A stretch of 64,000 bases of DNA from Lepraria neglecta (Eukaryota > Ascomycota > Lecanoromycetes > Lecanorales > Stereocaulaceae). How positions within the stretch are numbered: the stretch's first letter is position 1; every line of letters begins with the position of its first letter. Shown here piece after piece: positions 24,976-36,426 of this stretch. The DNA lies in contig CM065649.1 of the NCBI GenBank assembly GCA_033220425.1, positions 1,178,001 through 1,242,000 on the forward strand, written 5' to 3'. A program made the position numbers and the translations under genes. The notes beneath the pieces were generated by a model that did not search any database, was not told where the DNA came from, and saw only the letters and a program-made list of their open reading frames with translations.

Positions 24976-26780
24976 CGCGATTAATGAATGAATGCGCGGC
25001 GATTGCGTTCAAAACAACAACATAAAAACAAAGAAAGGAAAGCGTCTCTTTAAGATGAAAGCAATTTCAAGAGATGAGGTCCAGCAATCTTCAGCCCCGG
25101 GTTACATACTAGACTATCCGGTCCGGCGTTGAAAATATATGATTACTTGTTGGCATAGCTCGCATAGTGGAAGCATCAATAAAGTCCGCGCTTTGCCTCA
25201 CGATCAGCATGCACTGCCTGCTCTTAGCAACACTACTGTATTTGGTGTCGTTGTCCCGCGCTTGGGAGTCGTTATTCTGCTTCAGCTGAACCATATGCAG
25301 CGTCAGTTTGTTGGACAGTCTGATGCTCAGGGACTGAGCTACTGCAGGCCTTCTGCCGCTCCTTTCAGCGGTTCCTTGGTGTCTGGACCTTGTTTGTTTA
25401 TTAAACCATGACTTGATGCTTCCAAATCAGCGGCTGATTCCATTAAGCATCAGATATGATTGGTTGAGAATTCCGTTCCAAGCAGAACGGAGCCAAGACC
25501 TGAGGCGCACGTCAGCGGCGGGAAGCCCCCAAAAGCCGGCCCGAGAATGCCTTAGATTGCTTAAATTCGCCCCCTGTAATCGAGGAGCTTCACCGGATTG
25601 ACTCGGGGTACCTTAAGCAGTCTTCATTCAGCCAAAACTTGCCGTTTTATCTCCGGACGATCCCACTCAAAGACCCGAATTTTGACCGCATACAGGTGGC
25701 TAATTGACCCCCATAGTATCCGCGCTCTAACAGACCATGATTCTGCTCAAGGTCCTGGACCGGTGCCTTACGACTTTACCAAATAATCAACAAATCCGAA
25801 TACATATTTGACGGAAAAACGTAGAAGCCTCTTAAATGTCATTACTTCAGCGCTTAATTCTTGATAATTGGGCAAATTGTTTACTGATTGCTATACTCAC
25901 GGGACTATCTCAAGCTTCACATCTCTCCTAGGCACGTTCTTTCAAGCACAACCTTTGCTTAGAAGGCGAAGTGAGTGCTTCATAAATGCGAGTAATTGTC
26001 GAAGATTATGATACGGGGCCGGTCCCTCAGTATCTTTTCGTCTGGACAGACCTCCGCATTTCAGAATCTTGCGGGTACCACCCTTTTGGCTGACTCAATC
26101 ATTGACAACAATCTGAGGCGCGCAGTGGATTGCATGATGCTTATCAAGCAGCTATCAAAGTCTTGGGAATCAGTGCTGAGCTTGTAACGGGTTTTTCGTG
26201 CCCCAGTACTAAGTCAGACGAGTAAGATTAAATTCCGCGGCATCTTTGAGATATAGACTCGTAGTGAATCTCAAGAAAATGATGCTAGGCTTTCCGAGGC
26301 CATCACCTGCTGGTGGTGAAGATGATTGCTACAGAGATAATTTCAAGTGAGGCGTTTCGAGATGAAAGTGAAGGTAAACAAACATACCACTTGCAAAACA
26401 TCCCCACTTTTCACCACCATCAAATTTCACCTCTTGGACGTTCTGAGTTGGTATCTGCACACGCCTTCCACCACAAAACTTCACTCTCATCGTGTTTCGC
26501 CCCCACACATCCAAGACCTCACTCTCACTATCCTTCGAACGGGCTTGTGCCTGATACCCTCGTCACTAACCCGAGTTGTTTCACCACTGACAACTCATCC
26601 TTCGATCTCTCCCATCTTTGCCGCCGGTTCAGAAGACACCAGGAACTTCAGCCGTAGACTGCATCACACGCTCCCTCGAGGTCAACGACATCTGGCGGCT
26701 TGCCAGCACAGTCGCTCGTCAAATTTTTGACGTTGACTTGATTCCTCTACACTCGTTCATGGTCCGTTTTGCATTACAAG
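24976..26780. other. 1.8-kb intergenic region, no gene seen
   Basis: Only short overlapping frames (60-127 codons) on both strands, none with domain-like content or credible splice joins. It marks the switch from conserved genes to the accessory stretch. I see no tRNA or repeat in it. Confidence 0.5.
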
Positions 26781-28662
26781 ATGTTGGGTACTGTGCCGAC
26801 TGAGCTCTTAGAAGCCGTGGCGAAGCAGGTAAGCAAATGCTACCAAGTCAAGAAGCTTGGAGGTTCTATACCTGACTGCTAAGATCGTACCGCGCAATGG
26901 TCTCGCATCCTTCCGCTCAGTCTCCCAGAGATTCTGCAAAGTCGCAACCCCACTACTATTCGCCACAATCTATATCGGGGCATTGTATTTTTGATCTCGA
27001 CCACAGGCCCTTTGAAGCCCTTGGTAAATCAGCACCTCTCGGATGTTTCAAATGGGTCAAGCATGTGGAGCTCAAAGCACCTTTCCACGAACTTTTCGAC
27101 CGCCGCTGCCCGCACGGAGCTGCTAGTTCGGAGCCTGGCTGCGAGATCTTAAGTGGAGGGCCTCACCGTCTACACCATCCAGACTATTGACAACCATCGT
27201 TACAACGGAGTCGATCTAATAGGGATCAAGCTTATGTCATTGATTAGGCAGCTTTAAGAAGATATCCTTCTCAGCTTTCGGTAAAGACCCTGATAATTTC
27301 CATAGGGCATTGACTGACAACAGCGAACAGTTGGAAATTAGGGTCATGTGTCCCGGAAGCGTTGCTCGGCCCCAGCGAGTACCTACCAATCATGCAACCT
27401 GGTATCGAATCCCTATCTCTAATCACCGGCGCTTCGACAGATATAGGACCAGAAAACCAGAACTTGTGGCAGTTTAATCCAGAAACTATGATACTGGGCA
27501 ACTTCAAGCGACTTCGGTCCTTTTCGTGGAAGGGAATCAGGGTGCCAGCCGAGCTACGGACTCTCCAATACTTCCTCAAAGCAAATCGAGCATCCTGGAT
27601 ACGCTCGAGCTTGGCTTCAGTAGTTGGGACGTGGTCCAAGACGCTTGGATCCTGCACTACAGAACTCAGGCAGTGGGCAACAGGAGATATTTGTTCCCCA
27701 ATTTTGTGCTACCCGTCGACGCCAATGGCTTCAATATCGCCTTAAACTCGCTCAAAACCCTCTCTCTATCCGAGGCTTCCTCGGATATGGCGATAGATCG
27801 CTTGCCGTACGCTTTGAACTTTTCACAGCTATAGTCTCTGACCCTTCACGACTACCGTAATACGTCAGCCTTTCTCAATCACATTATCGACTCTGGGCAA
27901 TCGATCGTGCTTTCATCTCTCGAGTTCGTGCTAGATGACACTGAATCAGCGGACAGGAAAACGTCTGCATTGAATGAATCCTTCCAGTGTTTCGAGGGTC
28001 TCAAGCGATTTCACCTCCTTGTCAAAATTGGACTACCAACAAGGGTTTATTGGCAATCTGCTAGGAAACACCGAACAATGTTGAGCAGTTTTGTCTACCA
28101 TGAAAGGGACTTTACCGGGAGACTTCGTGATGTCTGTTTATCGTGGAATCATCCATTCATTAGTAGGGAAGATTTGAAAACGTTGACCGCGTTGGAATGT
28201 TCAGGAGTCTACGATAGTCCGGCAAGCTTCAAAAAGAACATTGAGATCTACGCGTTGAATATTGCCCTGAAGATGCTACACTTCAGGCGCTGGGATCTGA
28301 GAGTTTCGACTACCGGCAGTGAGAAAATGCTCACATGGATCAGAAGAGGCTATGTTGGCGTAACTACCTGGCACCCTCCAGAGCTTCAGGCAGATCTCGA
28401 CATAGTCTGCGAATTCTTCGACTTCGCCCAGCGGGCTTTTGGCCCCAAGGGTTTGCCGCAGCTTCGCGTCTTGGCTCTCCGTGATTTTTCACACGGTGAT
28501 CTTGGGCATAACCCAGATAAGAACATGTTATTCTGTAGGCAGCGCTCGGGATCGTCTAAGAGCGCGTTTCGGTTGGTAGCGAAGTATGAGACTGATATCT
28601 TTGCTGGTATCGAACGGCCGTTTGGCTTCCTCGGCGCTTGTCCTAGGGACTCAATCCTATAA
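26781..28662 (+). pseudogene. F-box-like gene, frameshifted
   Basis: The start MLGTVPTELLEAVAKQ, a 55-bp intron (26829-26883) and NGLASFRSVSQRFCKVATP form an F-box-like N-terminus of the kind found in large fungal families that feed targets to SCF ubiquitin ligases. After ATIYIGALYF a stop occurs and the protein continues in another frame (FEALGKSAPLGCFKWVKHV, about 27001-27180). Further on, pieces at 27362-27590 and 27580-27834 are in different frames (join near KANR/SSILDTLEL). A TAG at 27832-27834 interrupts NFSQL/SLTLHDYRNTS, and the frame then stays open to 28662. I count at least two frameshifts plus one stop. The long 3' frame (about 275 codons) could mislead an annotator into calling a gene. 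Confidence 0.65.
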
Positions 28663-28793
28663 AAGGGCATGCTGGAGTAGTGGTTTGGTTAAAATGAAGG
28701 CATACGGATTGCTGAAGTTTTTCAATGATTAACGCCCTCTGCAAAAGCAGAGAACGTAGACTGCACTACATGCCCGAGCCTCGATCGAGATCA

Positions 28794-28829
28794 AGAGAAT
28801 GATGCAATGGTGTATATGAATCATTCTCT
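28794..28829. repeat. 10-bp inverted repeat (hairpin)
   Basis: AGAGAATGAT and ATCATTCTCT are separated by 16 bp, just downstream of the F-box-like pseudogene. There is no T-tract of a defined terminator and the function is unknown. Confidence 0.4.
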
Positions 28830-29122
28830 ACGTGTTGCGGACGGCCAGGAACCAATCCTAAACTTGAACAGTAAGTATGCTTGATGTAAGCTCATGTAAT
28901 CTGTGTGGCGGCCATCATCACGACGAGATGACCATTACTAGGGTTGTTCCGCGGATGAACAATGCGAACCCTCAAGAGCTCACTCTGACTCCTCCCAACA
29001 ATCATCCTAGACATATCTGCTGCTCTGCGATACACCTCGCCACTGTCTTCGGAAGGCAAGCTTCAATTGGATACTCAGCCTACCAAGGTCTCCACCGCTC
29101 ACAACCTCCATCACCCTCCCCA

Positions 29123-30698
29123 ATGTCGCAGTCAAACTCACCTCGACCTGACTCACTCTCATCAAAAGAGGAGCAACTTCGGTTTCATCAACATTGTATC
29201 GAGAAGCTGTTCAATACTGATGGCACGCACATTGAACAACTCGAATCGGACATAACACACACCAGCAGGAAAGGACCAGGATCTCCGAGAACAATGACGC
29301 ATACGTCGCCTGGTATAAACAGCATGGGAAGGAGAACAAAGTGCTTCAGAGGAACTTGGGAGTCCAGCGAATTTTGAGCAAGTAGGCCCGAGAGCTGATC
29401 AAAAGCCTTCAAGAAATACAATCAACCTTGAGCAACAGGTCATAGCTTTGTCAGCGGAAAATAAGACTCTTGCTCGCGAGTTATAAGACATCAAGCAAGC
29501 TGCAGAGTAAGGAATTAACAAACCTTGTCCGTCACATGAAGGGCTCAACGAGGAGAACACTCGAATACTGGAGTGCATAGATGAGTTGAGGAGTTATGCC
29601 GAATCATTCGAAACAGGAAGGAAGCAAGAAGTCAAGAAGATTCAAGCTGATAAGGAAGAAGTCTCGTGCAAACAAAATGCTCTGCGTCGGAACCTATAAG
29701 GAGAGAACCACCTGCTACAAGAGCACGTAAAAGAGTTGGAGGCTGAAAAGCTGCGCCTATATGAACGGTTGGGAATCAAAAGACGTCTGCGAAAGAGACG
29801 ATCAGTAAGCTCGAGCTGAGCTCCAATAGAACTTCCGATAGTGCCGACTTCTACAAGAGCCTCTATCATCGCGATGAACAAAAGTCCGTCTTCGGGGCCC
29901 AGGAAAACGGCTCATCAACCTACTAGCCTCGAGAACGACCTTTTGGCTGCTCTGGCAGAAATTTCACAGCTAAAGGAAACCATTCAAGAGAAACAGAGTA
30001 TCATTGACGGGTACGAAGAAAGCTACGACGATGAATACGAGTGTGAAGGGGAAGACGAGAGGGAGGTGGAGGCGAAAAGGCGAGGGTAGGAGAGATAGCA
30101 GAGATGGCTGAAAATCTGCGCGAGGAATCTACAGTGCACAAATCAGCTAAGGTACGCACAGAGACTACTAGTCAACAGCCATGCGATATTGTGACGGAAC
30201 CGGAATCTTCGAAGGCCAAGGTTGCTTCTGAAGACGAGCTTACAGATACTGATACCGAGATCATCGAGCTAAAAGAGGAGACAAACCGGCTCAAAGAAGA
30301 AATGGCAACTCTCAAAGATTCCAAAGCACTCCACGAACTCGATAAAGAATTGCAAGCCAAAGTCGACATCCTCCAACAAAGGGACCAGCGGGCAAGTCGA
30401 AACCGTGAGCGACTCTTGCTGCATGCCCTTAAAGTGAAGCAAGACGATCTACGGGACCATCGGTCAAAGCAGGCTTTCCAAAGCATTGTAACGGTCTTGC
30501 GAGAGGATAAAAGAGCGCAGGATTCTTGAGCCTTTACCAACGGCAGTCGACAGTCTGGCAGAGCCGAGCCCGCTGTTCCACTATTTGGTCAACTCCATTT
30601 CCGTCACATACACGGCATTCTCCGTACCGCCGGTCGCTTTGGATGTACTCATTACATGGGAGGATCGCAATGAGGGAGATAGAAGGCCGGCTAGGTAA
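29123..30698 (+). pseudogene. coiled-coil protein gene, heavily broken
   Basis: A plausible start is MSQSNSPRPDSLSSKEEQ at 29123. Coiled-coil sequence then continues in changing frames: ISENNDAYVAWYKQHGKEN with TAG at 29383-29385, then LEQQVIALSAENKTLAREL with TAA at 29484-29486, 29508-29510 and 29697-29699, then DLLAALAEISQLKETIQEKQ to a stop at 30087, then EIIELKEETNRLKEEMATL to 30529, and a last piece FHYLVNSISVTYTAFSV ending at 30698. The four stops sit where Gln (CAA/CAG) would suit the heptads, so they look like C-to-T changes. At least three frameshifts are needed as well. The protein was probably about 500 residues. The family is unknown. Confidence 0.6.
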
Positions 30699-30958
30699 CT
30701 CGGTGAATGAGTGGGCAGAAAATGTGTTGAGCGCATAGGTTGAGCGAGGGCCCTTGGTTCTAAACCCAATTCCTTCAAGGTAGCACCAAGATTTTTAATA
30801 TCCAAGCTATCGCAGATCCCAGACCAACACAACGCGAATCAAACCAGGGAGTACCTGGAGAGCTGATTGTAATGAGTTACAATTGAGCCACTCACTCCTC
30901 CCTTCTATTACACTTTATGGTAAACACTCCCAGGCAACAACCAATCAACTCATGACTA

Positions 30959-31574
30959 CTACAACGCAGCTAGCATACCCACCAACCCCAACATTCCAGC
31001 AGCAGCCAGAGGAATTTACGTAGGAACAGCGAAGGCGCTCTTTGAGTTTGTAAAAGAATGGGCAACACCCATAGTCATCTTCACCTAGAGAGAAATATTA
31101 GTAACGAGAACTTCGAGGAACTTCTGACTTCAACTTACTCCCGTGGCGTTTCCCACAGTGCCTCCAGCTGTAGAGGATGCTTTAGACAAGGCTGTTCCAG
31201 CCTCCAAAAATGTCACTATGCTCGGCATCGAAGAAGAGGTGTAGACAACAGGTTCGGAGACAGACATGGAGGACAATTTCCTAGCTGGGTTCGTGCCAGA
31301 AACGGTGGCAGCGGCCGCGATATTCGTCTCCATCGATGCGTTCGCTGCCATCGGTCCAGCTGCTTTTCCGGTGATGATAGCGCGGGGTCCTAGTCGATGC
31401 TGGGAGGTTTTGGGACATGATGGCGAGGTAATTAGACGAATCAGTCCTGCCTGTGTCAGCCAAGTCGGAGTCGAAGAGACCCAGAGAAGAGACGAACAGC
31501 TGAATATTATCGATGGCTTCTCCGCCAACAACAAGGACGAAGAAAATGTAGTAGAGTAGGGACAGCAGATGCAT
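30959..31574 (-). pseudogene. secreted, probably GPI-anchored Ser/Ala-rich protein, broken
   Basis: Reading the minus strand, ATG at 31574 starts MHLLSLLYYIFFVLVVGGEA, a good signal peptide. Near 31400 the frame must shift once to continue into a Ser/Thr/Ala-rich stretch (KAAGPMAANASMETN, ASSTAGGTVGNATG). A 50-60-bp intron with GTAAGT donor and CTCTAG acceptor then leads to MTMGVAHSFTNSKSAFAVPT, a TAA at 31018-31016, and beyond it in the same frame IPLAAAGMLGLVGMLAAL and a stop at 30961-30959. The hydrophobic tail is what a GPI signal looks like, so the TAA (possibly from CAA) truncates the gene just before it. I infer a small cell-surface protein. Confidence 0.5.
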
Positions 31575-32451
31575 AGTTAGCTTTGTTAACGTAGGATTAA
31601 AGGAGTGTTTTCTAACGGAATGCAACAATTACAGTAATTCAATACAGAGAACTCAGGAGAGGATAAGCTACCACTGCAGGCATGAAGTACTAATACGGGG
31701 TCTCAGATATCACAACAAGCGGAACATTCATCTGTCATTGTCTCAGGACTTCTGCACGCACCCCCGGCGCCTTGACTGTCACAAGCAGCCATCAAGTCTC
31801 GATTGGGCTGTCCATTCCCGATGAAGAAGAGCATCACACGGCTGATGTCTTGAGTCTCGGGAATGTCAAGTACTTAGAACGAAAGCAATCGCTCAAAGCA
31901 TAGCGCTTCTGCATCGTCCGACAACCGAACGAAGTGGGTGTTTAGGAATGTCGCATCGCAGATTCATGGGTCGTGACCCTCGCAATATAGCCGATTTCTC
32001 ACCTTTGAGAAGCTACAGGTCCTTTCCTAGCTCGTCTGGAGCAGAAACAGAGGGAATTTTCTGCTCCTTTGTGTAGTGAATACTCTGTTTGCCTACTCCA
32101 CTCCTGTAAAATTACATCCGCTTCCTACTTTTTCTAGTCCAGGAAATGATCACTTCTTGTATTCACCAAGTCGGAATAGTTTCACTCCTCACTGCTCTAA
32201 AGCAAAATGGAAACCACGATGCCCAAAAGTTGAAAGAAATCCGAATAAGGAAGTGCCATAGGTTTTAGTGCTTCTTGACGGTTTTCTAGATAGTTTCTCT
32301 CAACGAGTAGCAATCTGGCAGAAACGTCATTTCCAAGGTTCCTCTTGCCCAGGGTAGCAAGAGCAGGGAGTCATCAAGACAGTACAGCTCATACCATATA
32401 AGATTCGGTTTCTGGCTCTCGACCGCCATTCGCGTCTATCAAGTCAACAAG
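31575..32451. other. intergenic, no gene seen
   Basis: No credible coding sequence, RNA gene or repeat is visible. It probably contains the upstream region of the small Tyr/Ser/Gln-rich gene that starts at 32452. Confidence 0.45.
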
Positions 32452-33053
32452 ATGTCTCAATATTCCGGTTCCCAGTACTACGATTCCCAATATTCCAACG
32501 CCTAGTATTCAGAATCCCAAAACTCCCGATCCTCCTACACCCAGTACACAGAAACTCATTACACCAAGTCCCAGTATTCAGAATCCCAATCTTCAAATAC
32601 CCAGTACTCGAATTCTCGGTACTCAGCTCCTCAGAGATCCAGCCATGAGTCCCTTGGCAATAGCGGGAAAGGATACAATGTAACCAGCTCTAGCACGAAT
32701 AGCCAGGTATATACATCTCCCAGAATATCTTTGAGGTGCTCACTGACTCAACATCTAGGGCAACCATTACTGCAACCGAGACTATGCAACTTCTTTGGGA
32801 GATACTCCAGTCAATAAAGAACGCTTCTCACTATTCCCAGTCAAAACGTTAAGTAGCTCTTAAGTTGCGCGGTGTCTTCATCGAGCGAGCCAACTGAGTC
32901 AATGCAGGAAGCTACTACTATAGCAACCCTGATGGATCCAAATACTACAACAACAGCAACGGAGGCACATGCTATGAGAAGCCCGACGGAGGAGGGAAGG
33001 AGTACGGAAACTTTGCACGAGATGGGGAATTAGTATTGTGCAAGTTTCTCTAG
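32452..33053 (+). pseudogene. small Tyr/Ser/Gly-rich protein, broken paralogue of the gene at 33860
   Basis: ATG at 32452 opens a Ser/Tyr/Gln repeat (SQYSGSQYYDSQYS) cut by TAG at 32503-32505 where CAG would fit the repeat. The frame goes on through GKGYNVTSSSTNSQ, a GT..AG intron (about 32707-32759), GNHYCNRDYATS, then shifts frame near 32805 to give NASHYSQSK. After a second intron it reads SYYYSNPDGSKYYNNSNGG and ends at 33053. Domain order and intron positions match the intact gene at 33860-34224 (GKGYDVTSSGTNSQ, GNHYCSRDY, SYYYSNSNGSSYYNN), so the two are tandem duplicates. The long Gln/Tyr/Ser N-terminus is peculiar to this copy. One stop and one frameshift make it non-functional as read. 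Confidence 0.65.
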
Positions 33054-33058
33054 AATGC

Positions 33059-33595
33059 TTGGCGCTGCGCCCTATTCTCTCCCCCAACACCCCTAAGGAA
33101 CATTTTAAAGCAAGATAATTCTGAATTCTGCTTAGAAATTATTTATAGAGCTAGCGCTCGAATAACTAGATTTTATTAACTATAGTAAAAGTCATCATTT
33201 AAAGATTAAATATAAATGTTTTCGGAAAACATTAGGGAAATTGTCACGGTTACATACATGCAAGCATGCCTCAGGCATTTGCATCTGGCTTGGCGCATGC
33301 CTTCTTAGCTAGATTTTGCTCCATAGATTTCTCATCATATATATATTCAACATCTTATTCAAAACAACTGCATAGAGAGCTCTTTTGCTTCTTCTCTCTG
33401 ACAGAAATCTCCCGAACGACTAAAAATCTTTTGAATATTACTTTAAGAGTAACTTCTGCTATAGTTAATAAAATCTAATTATTCGAGCAGCTTTCTCGTC
33501 GCGGGAGCTAGCTCTATAAATATTTTTAACTAGCATATACCTTACTTAGAGATCCGAAATCTTAGAGGTGGGGGAGAGAACAGGCGCAGCGCCAA
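33059..33595. mobile_element. foldback / MITE-like element with long imperfect inverted repeats
   Basis: The ends are TTGGCGCTGCGCC and its complement GGCGCAGCGCCAA. Inside, the left arm (about 33070-33215) and right arm (about 33425-33585) are complementary with interruptions: CTATTCTCTCCCCC against GGGGGAGAGAACAG, and a stretch including CGAATAACTAGATTTTATT against AATAAAATCTAATTATTCG. About 200 bp lie between the arms. No transposase frame is present, so it would be non-autonomous. It lies six bases beyond the stop of the broken 32452 gene and separates it from its paralogue. I could not define a target-site duplication. The superfamily is not assignable. Confidence 0.7.
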
Positions 33596-33859
33596 ATCGG
33601 ATTATCGGATGACTGCGGGGTTCTACCCCTCAAACAAAGATTGGTGCGGAGTTAGGTGGGAAATTGCGTTTGCAGAGACTCAGCTGCTTGAACACAATCG
33701 GTGAAAGCTAAATAAGTAGCTATAAGACCTCTTCCAAATCCTCTTCAATCACTTCCTCCTTCAGATTTTTTGCATCAACACATCGAGCAAAATCACAACA
33801 CCAAAAACCCCAATACAAGTCCGAATAGTCTTAGATCTGACTATTTACTCCAAGCCACC

Positions 33860-34224
33860 ATGTCTCGATCATCCGGATCCAGCGGAAAAGGCTATGATGT
33901 TACCAGCTCAGGCACCAATAGCCAGGTAAAACGCCCTCCTATCCCGGCTTGACCAAGGATTACCTCCCTGATTCAAATCCAGGGCAACCACTACTGTAGC
34001 CGAGACTACACACCCTCATCCGGCGGGAGCCAAGCCAATGACAACACTTACCACTACTCCAATAATGATGGTAAGTCTCAGACAGCCCCGGAAACGGCGC
34101 GGAGACTTTGGGCAGGCTGAGGGATTCCACAGGCAGCTATTACTATAGCAACTCGAATGGGTCGAGCTATTACAACAATGGGAGTGGTGGGTCGAGCTAT
34201 ACGGCTCCTGGGGGGAAGAAGTGA
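33860..34224 (+). CDS. small Tyr/Ser/Gly/Asn-rich conserved fungal protein
   Basis: Three exons (33860-33925, 33983-34070, 34133-34224) with introns of 57 and 62 bp (GTAAAA..CCAG, GTAAGT..CACAG) give 81 residues. The sequence is SGSSGKGYDVTSSGTNSQ, GNHYCSRDYTP, YHYSNNDGSYYYSNSNG and a Gly/Ser tail ending PGGKK. There is no signal peptide or membrane segment. Small proteins with this Gly-Tyr-Ser-Asn pattern occur widely in filamentous ascomycetes, but I know of no assigned function. The broken copy at 32452 shares exon structure and motifs, so selection has kept only this one. The upstream region has CT-rich tracts typical of fungal promoters. Confidence 0.75.
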
Positions 34225-34766
34225 GCTGGTGGAGGTGGGAACTCCCGGGGGCAGGTTTGGTGTCGGTGAAGGCGTGGGTGTGATGTAAGGATTTGAAGCG
34301 TCGACCGACTGAATATGAAATTTCAAGCCTCAAGACCCGCCAAGGATAAGTAGAAGCTCGTGGTATGTCGTAACTGGACCATTGAAAGCGTTGTTGAGTG
34401 CATAAAAATCGTGTTGTTCGTGTAGTGTCCCTATGTGCATAGGTTTCGCTGCGATCTCAGAGTCGAGAGAGACACTGCAAAGGTGACAGGGTCTTGTAAG
34501 CGCAACAGAAAGTCATGAAGCGAATGCTACCAATGCGTAGCACGGGCGGCTAGCTTAAAAAGTTTATTTGAAGTACATGACGGTTCCTCCCTAATAATAT
34601 CTCACATTGGAGCGCAAAACGCCCTCTCTTCCAAACACGAAGAACCAACGAAATGAATAATATACATAAGGAAATGCATGCAAAGCAAGCTCTTTCCAGC
34701 CATGCCAACTGCATAACGCCCACGCCGAGGCACTCGCCTAAGACTAGAACATGTCATGTACACCGA
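34225..34766. other. convergent 3' intergenic region
   Basis: It lies between the small Ser/Tyr protein gene and the HMG-box gene, which face each other. No gene or structured element was recognised. Confidence 0.45.
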
Positions 34767-35922
34767 TCAGGCTGCTGATGCTGCTTGAGGCCTATGCCTG
34801 ACGTCCCGATTGTAGACGGTCTTCACCTCCTGTGCGTACCTCGCTTGGTCTTGCTTCTGCGCATCTTCGTAAGGCTGATCAATAATTAGTAAGAGCATTC
34901 AAGGAAAACCATCGAAAAGACGTTGCTCACCTTCTTTTCGCTCGCTGAGAGACCCTTCCATTCCCTGCCTGCTAATCTCGCTGCTTCCTTAGCCTTCAAT
35001 CCTTTAAAATCGCCGGACGCCTGGCGATCTATGTAGAAGCGCGTGTAAGCGCCTGTCACTCCCTTGACCTGTCTGTGATCTTGTAGCATATTGTGACGTT
35101 TCTTCTGTCGCCGATTGAGGTTGTGTCGTGCAAGATTGGCCTCGTAGATGACGGTTGGGGTATGTGACTCGATCCATTGGCGGTAGGCTTTAGCGTTTGC
35201 TGCTTTGTTCTGATTGGCAAGGTGGTTGTAATGCTGTCAGGTTTAGTGCATGAGATGTCAACCATGGCTGTCATCAATCATACCTCAAGACGCTCTGGAC
35301 TTAGATTTTTGTATTCCACACTCGCTTGTGAGGAGATACTTCCGAGAGAATTGTTTCCCTTAGGTCCTGTGGTGGCTCCCTTTGACGCTTCGCCGAGGAA
35401 AACCGTCCATGCATTCGAGGGAACTCCACCAGGAGATTGGAGCGCAGCGATCTTAAGCTTTTTGATAGATGCAGCATTCTTCTGTGCCTCAGTCAAGACC
35501 TTCCGTTTGGGCTTCGCCTTCGCCTTCTTCGCTGGCTTTGGCTTTGGCTTGATACGAAGCTTTGCTTTCGGCTTCGCTTTCGACTTGGCTTTGGGCTTTG
35601 CTTTGGGGGCTTTGGTCTTCGAAGCGGGCTTCTTAGCTGCCTTTGTTTTCGAAGTGGTTGGGGCCTTCCTGGCAGCGGTGGTGGTTCTTCCAGTATGAGC
35701 TTTCGGTCGGGATACAGGTTGACCTGCGTATGTGCGGCGGAAGTTTGGTGTTATGAGACTAGGTTTGAGTGCGAGGTCGAAGATGTGTTGAGTTTGGAAG
35801 ACATTGTGGAGAGCTGCTACGCGTTCGACATTCGAAGAGCTGAGAGCTGCGCGACGACCCCCTAAGCATTGGAGGCTCAATTGGGGCAGGCGACCGATCG
35901 CTCGACCTCCCTGGAAGATCAT
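34767..35922 (-). CDS. two-HMG-box DNA-binding protein, probably mitochondrial
   Basis: Exons 35922-35284, 35233-34931 and 34874-34767, with introns of 50 and 56 bp, give 349 residues. The N-terminus (MIFQGGRAIGRLPQL, then a second Arg-rich part ending NFRRTYAGQP) resembles a mitochondrial presequence. Residues about 75-145 are a Lys/Ala/Pro repeat (KAKPKAKSKAKPKAK). Two HMG boxes follow: the first around NAWTVFLGEASKG..YKNLSPERLEHYN, the second around GAYTRFYIDRQASGDFKG..WKGLSASEKKPYEDA. This layout suggests an ABF2/mtHMG-type nucleoid-packaging protein, though a nuclear role cannot be excluded. It shares an upstream region of about 500 bp with PRP5. Confidence 0.78.
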
Positions 35923-36426
35923 GACGGTGCTGTGTAGGAATTGAAAGCGAACTCACGTCATGTAGAGAGCGATTGGTGGAGAGTAGACGAGGAATGACGA
36001 GAGAAAAGGGACGTTTCATCACGCACGCGATCCAAGTTCCTGGGAAAGCGCCAAGGCGTGGCTGGTAATTGCGCTAAAGGCTGGACGCTAGACTGAGAAA
36101 AGATTAGCATTTTTCAGCCTTACTGATCTTCACTGCATACCAATGACACAGGTTGCAGATTTCTACTCCCTACCGCACCCCCGCTCTACAAGATCTCAAC
36201 GACCCTCCACCCATTGCGATCTGGGAATGTCTGGACACACTCAACTCACAGATCTACTTGGATGACTTAAAGGTAGCTCACCCTGCTTCTGTGGACCTTC
36301 TCACCTTACCAACAGTCCACAGGGTCCCCAGCGGGTTGATGAGGGGTCCAAAAACCGTAGGAATATCAGAACGACCTTCGAACATAACATCTTGAAGTAC
36401 TACTCACCGGTCAAAGGCGGGATCTT
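35923..36426. promoter_or_regulatory. shared upstream region of the HMG-box gene and PRP5
   Basis: About 500 bp between divergent starts. An 80-codon frame (36153-36395) is present but without recognisable content. No specific regulatory site could be supported. Confidence 0.4.
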
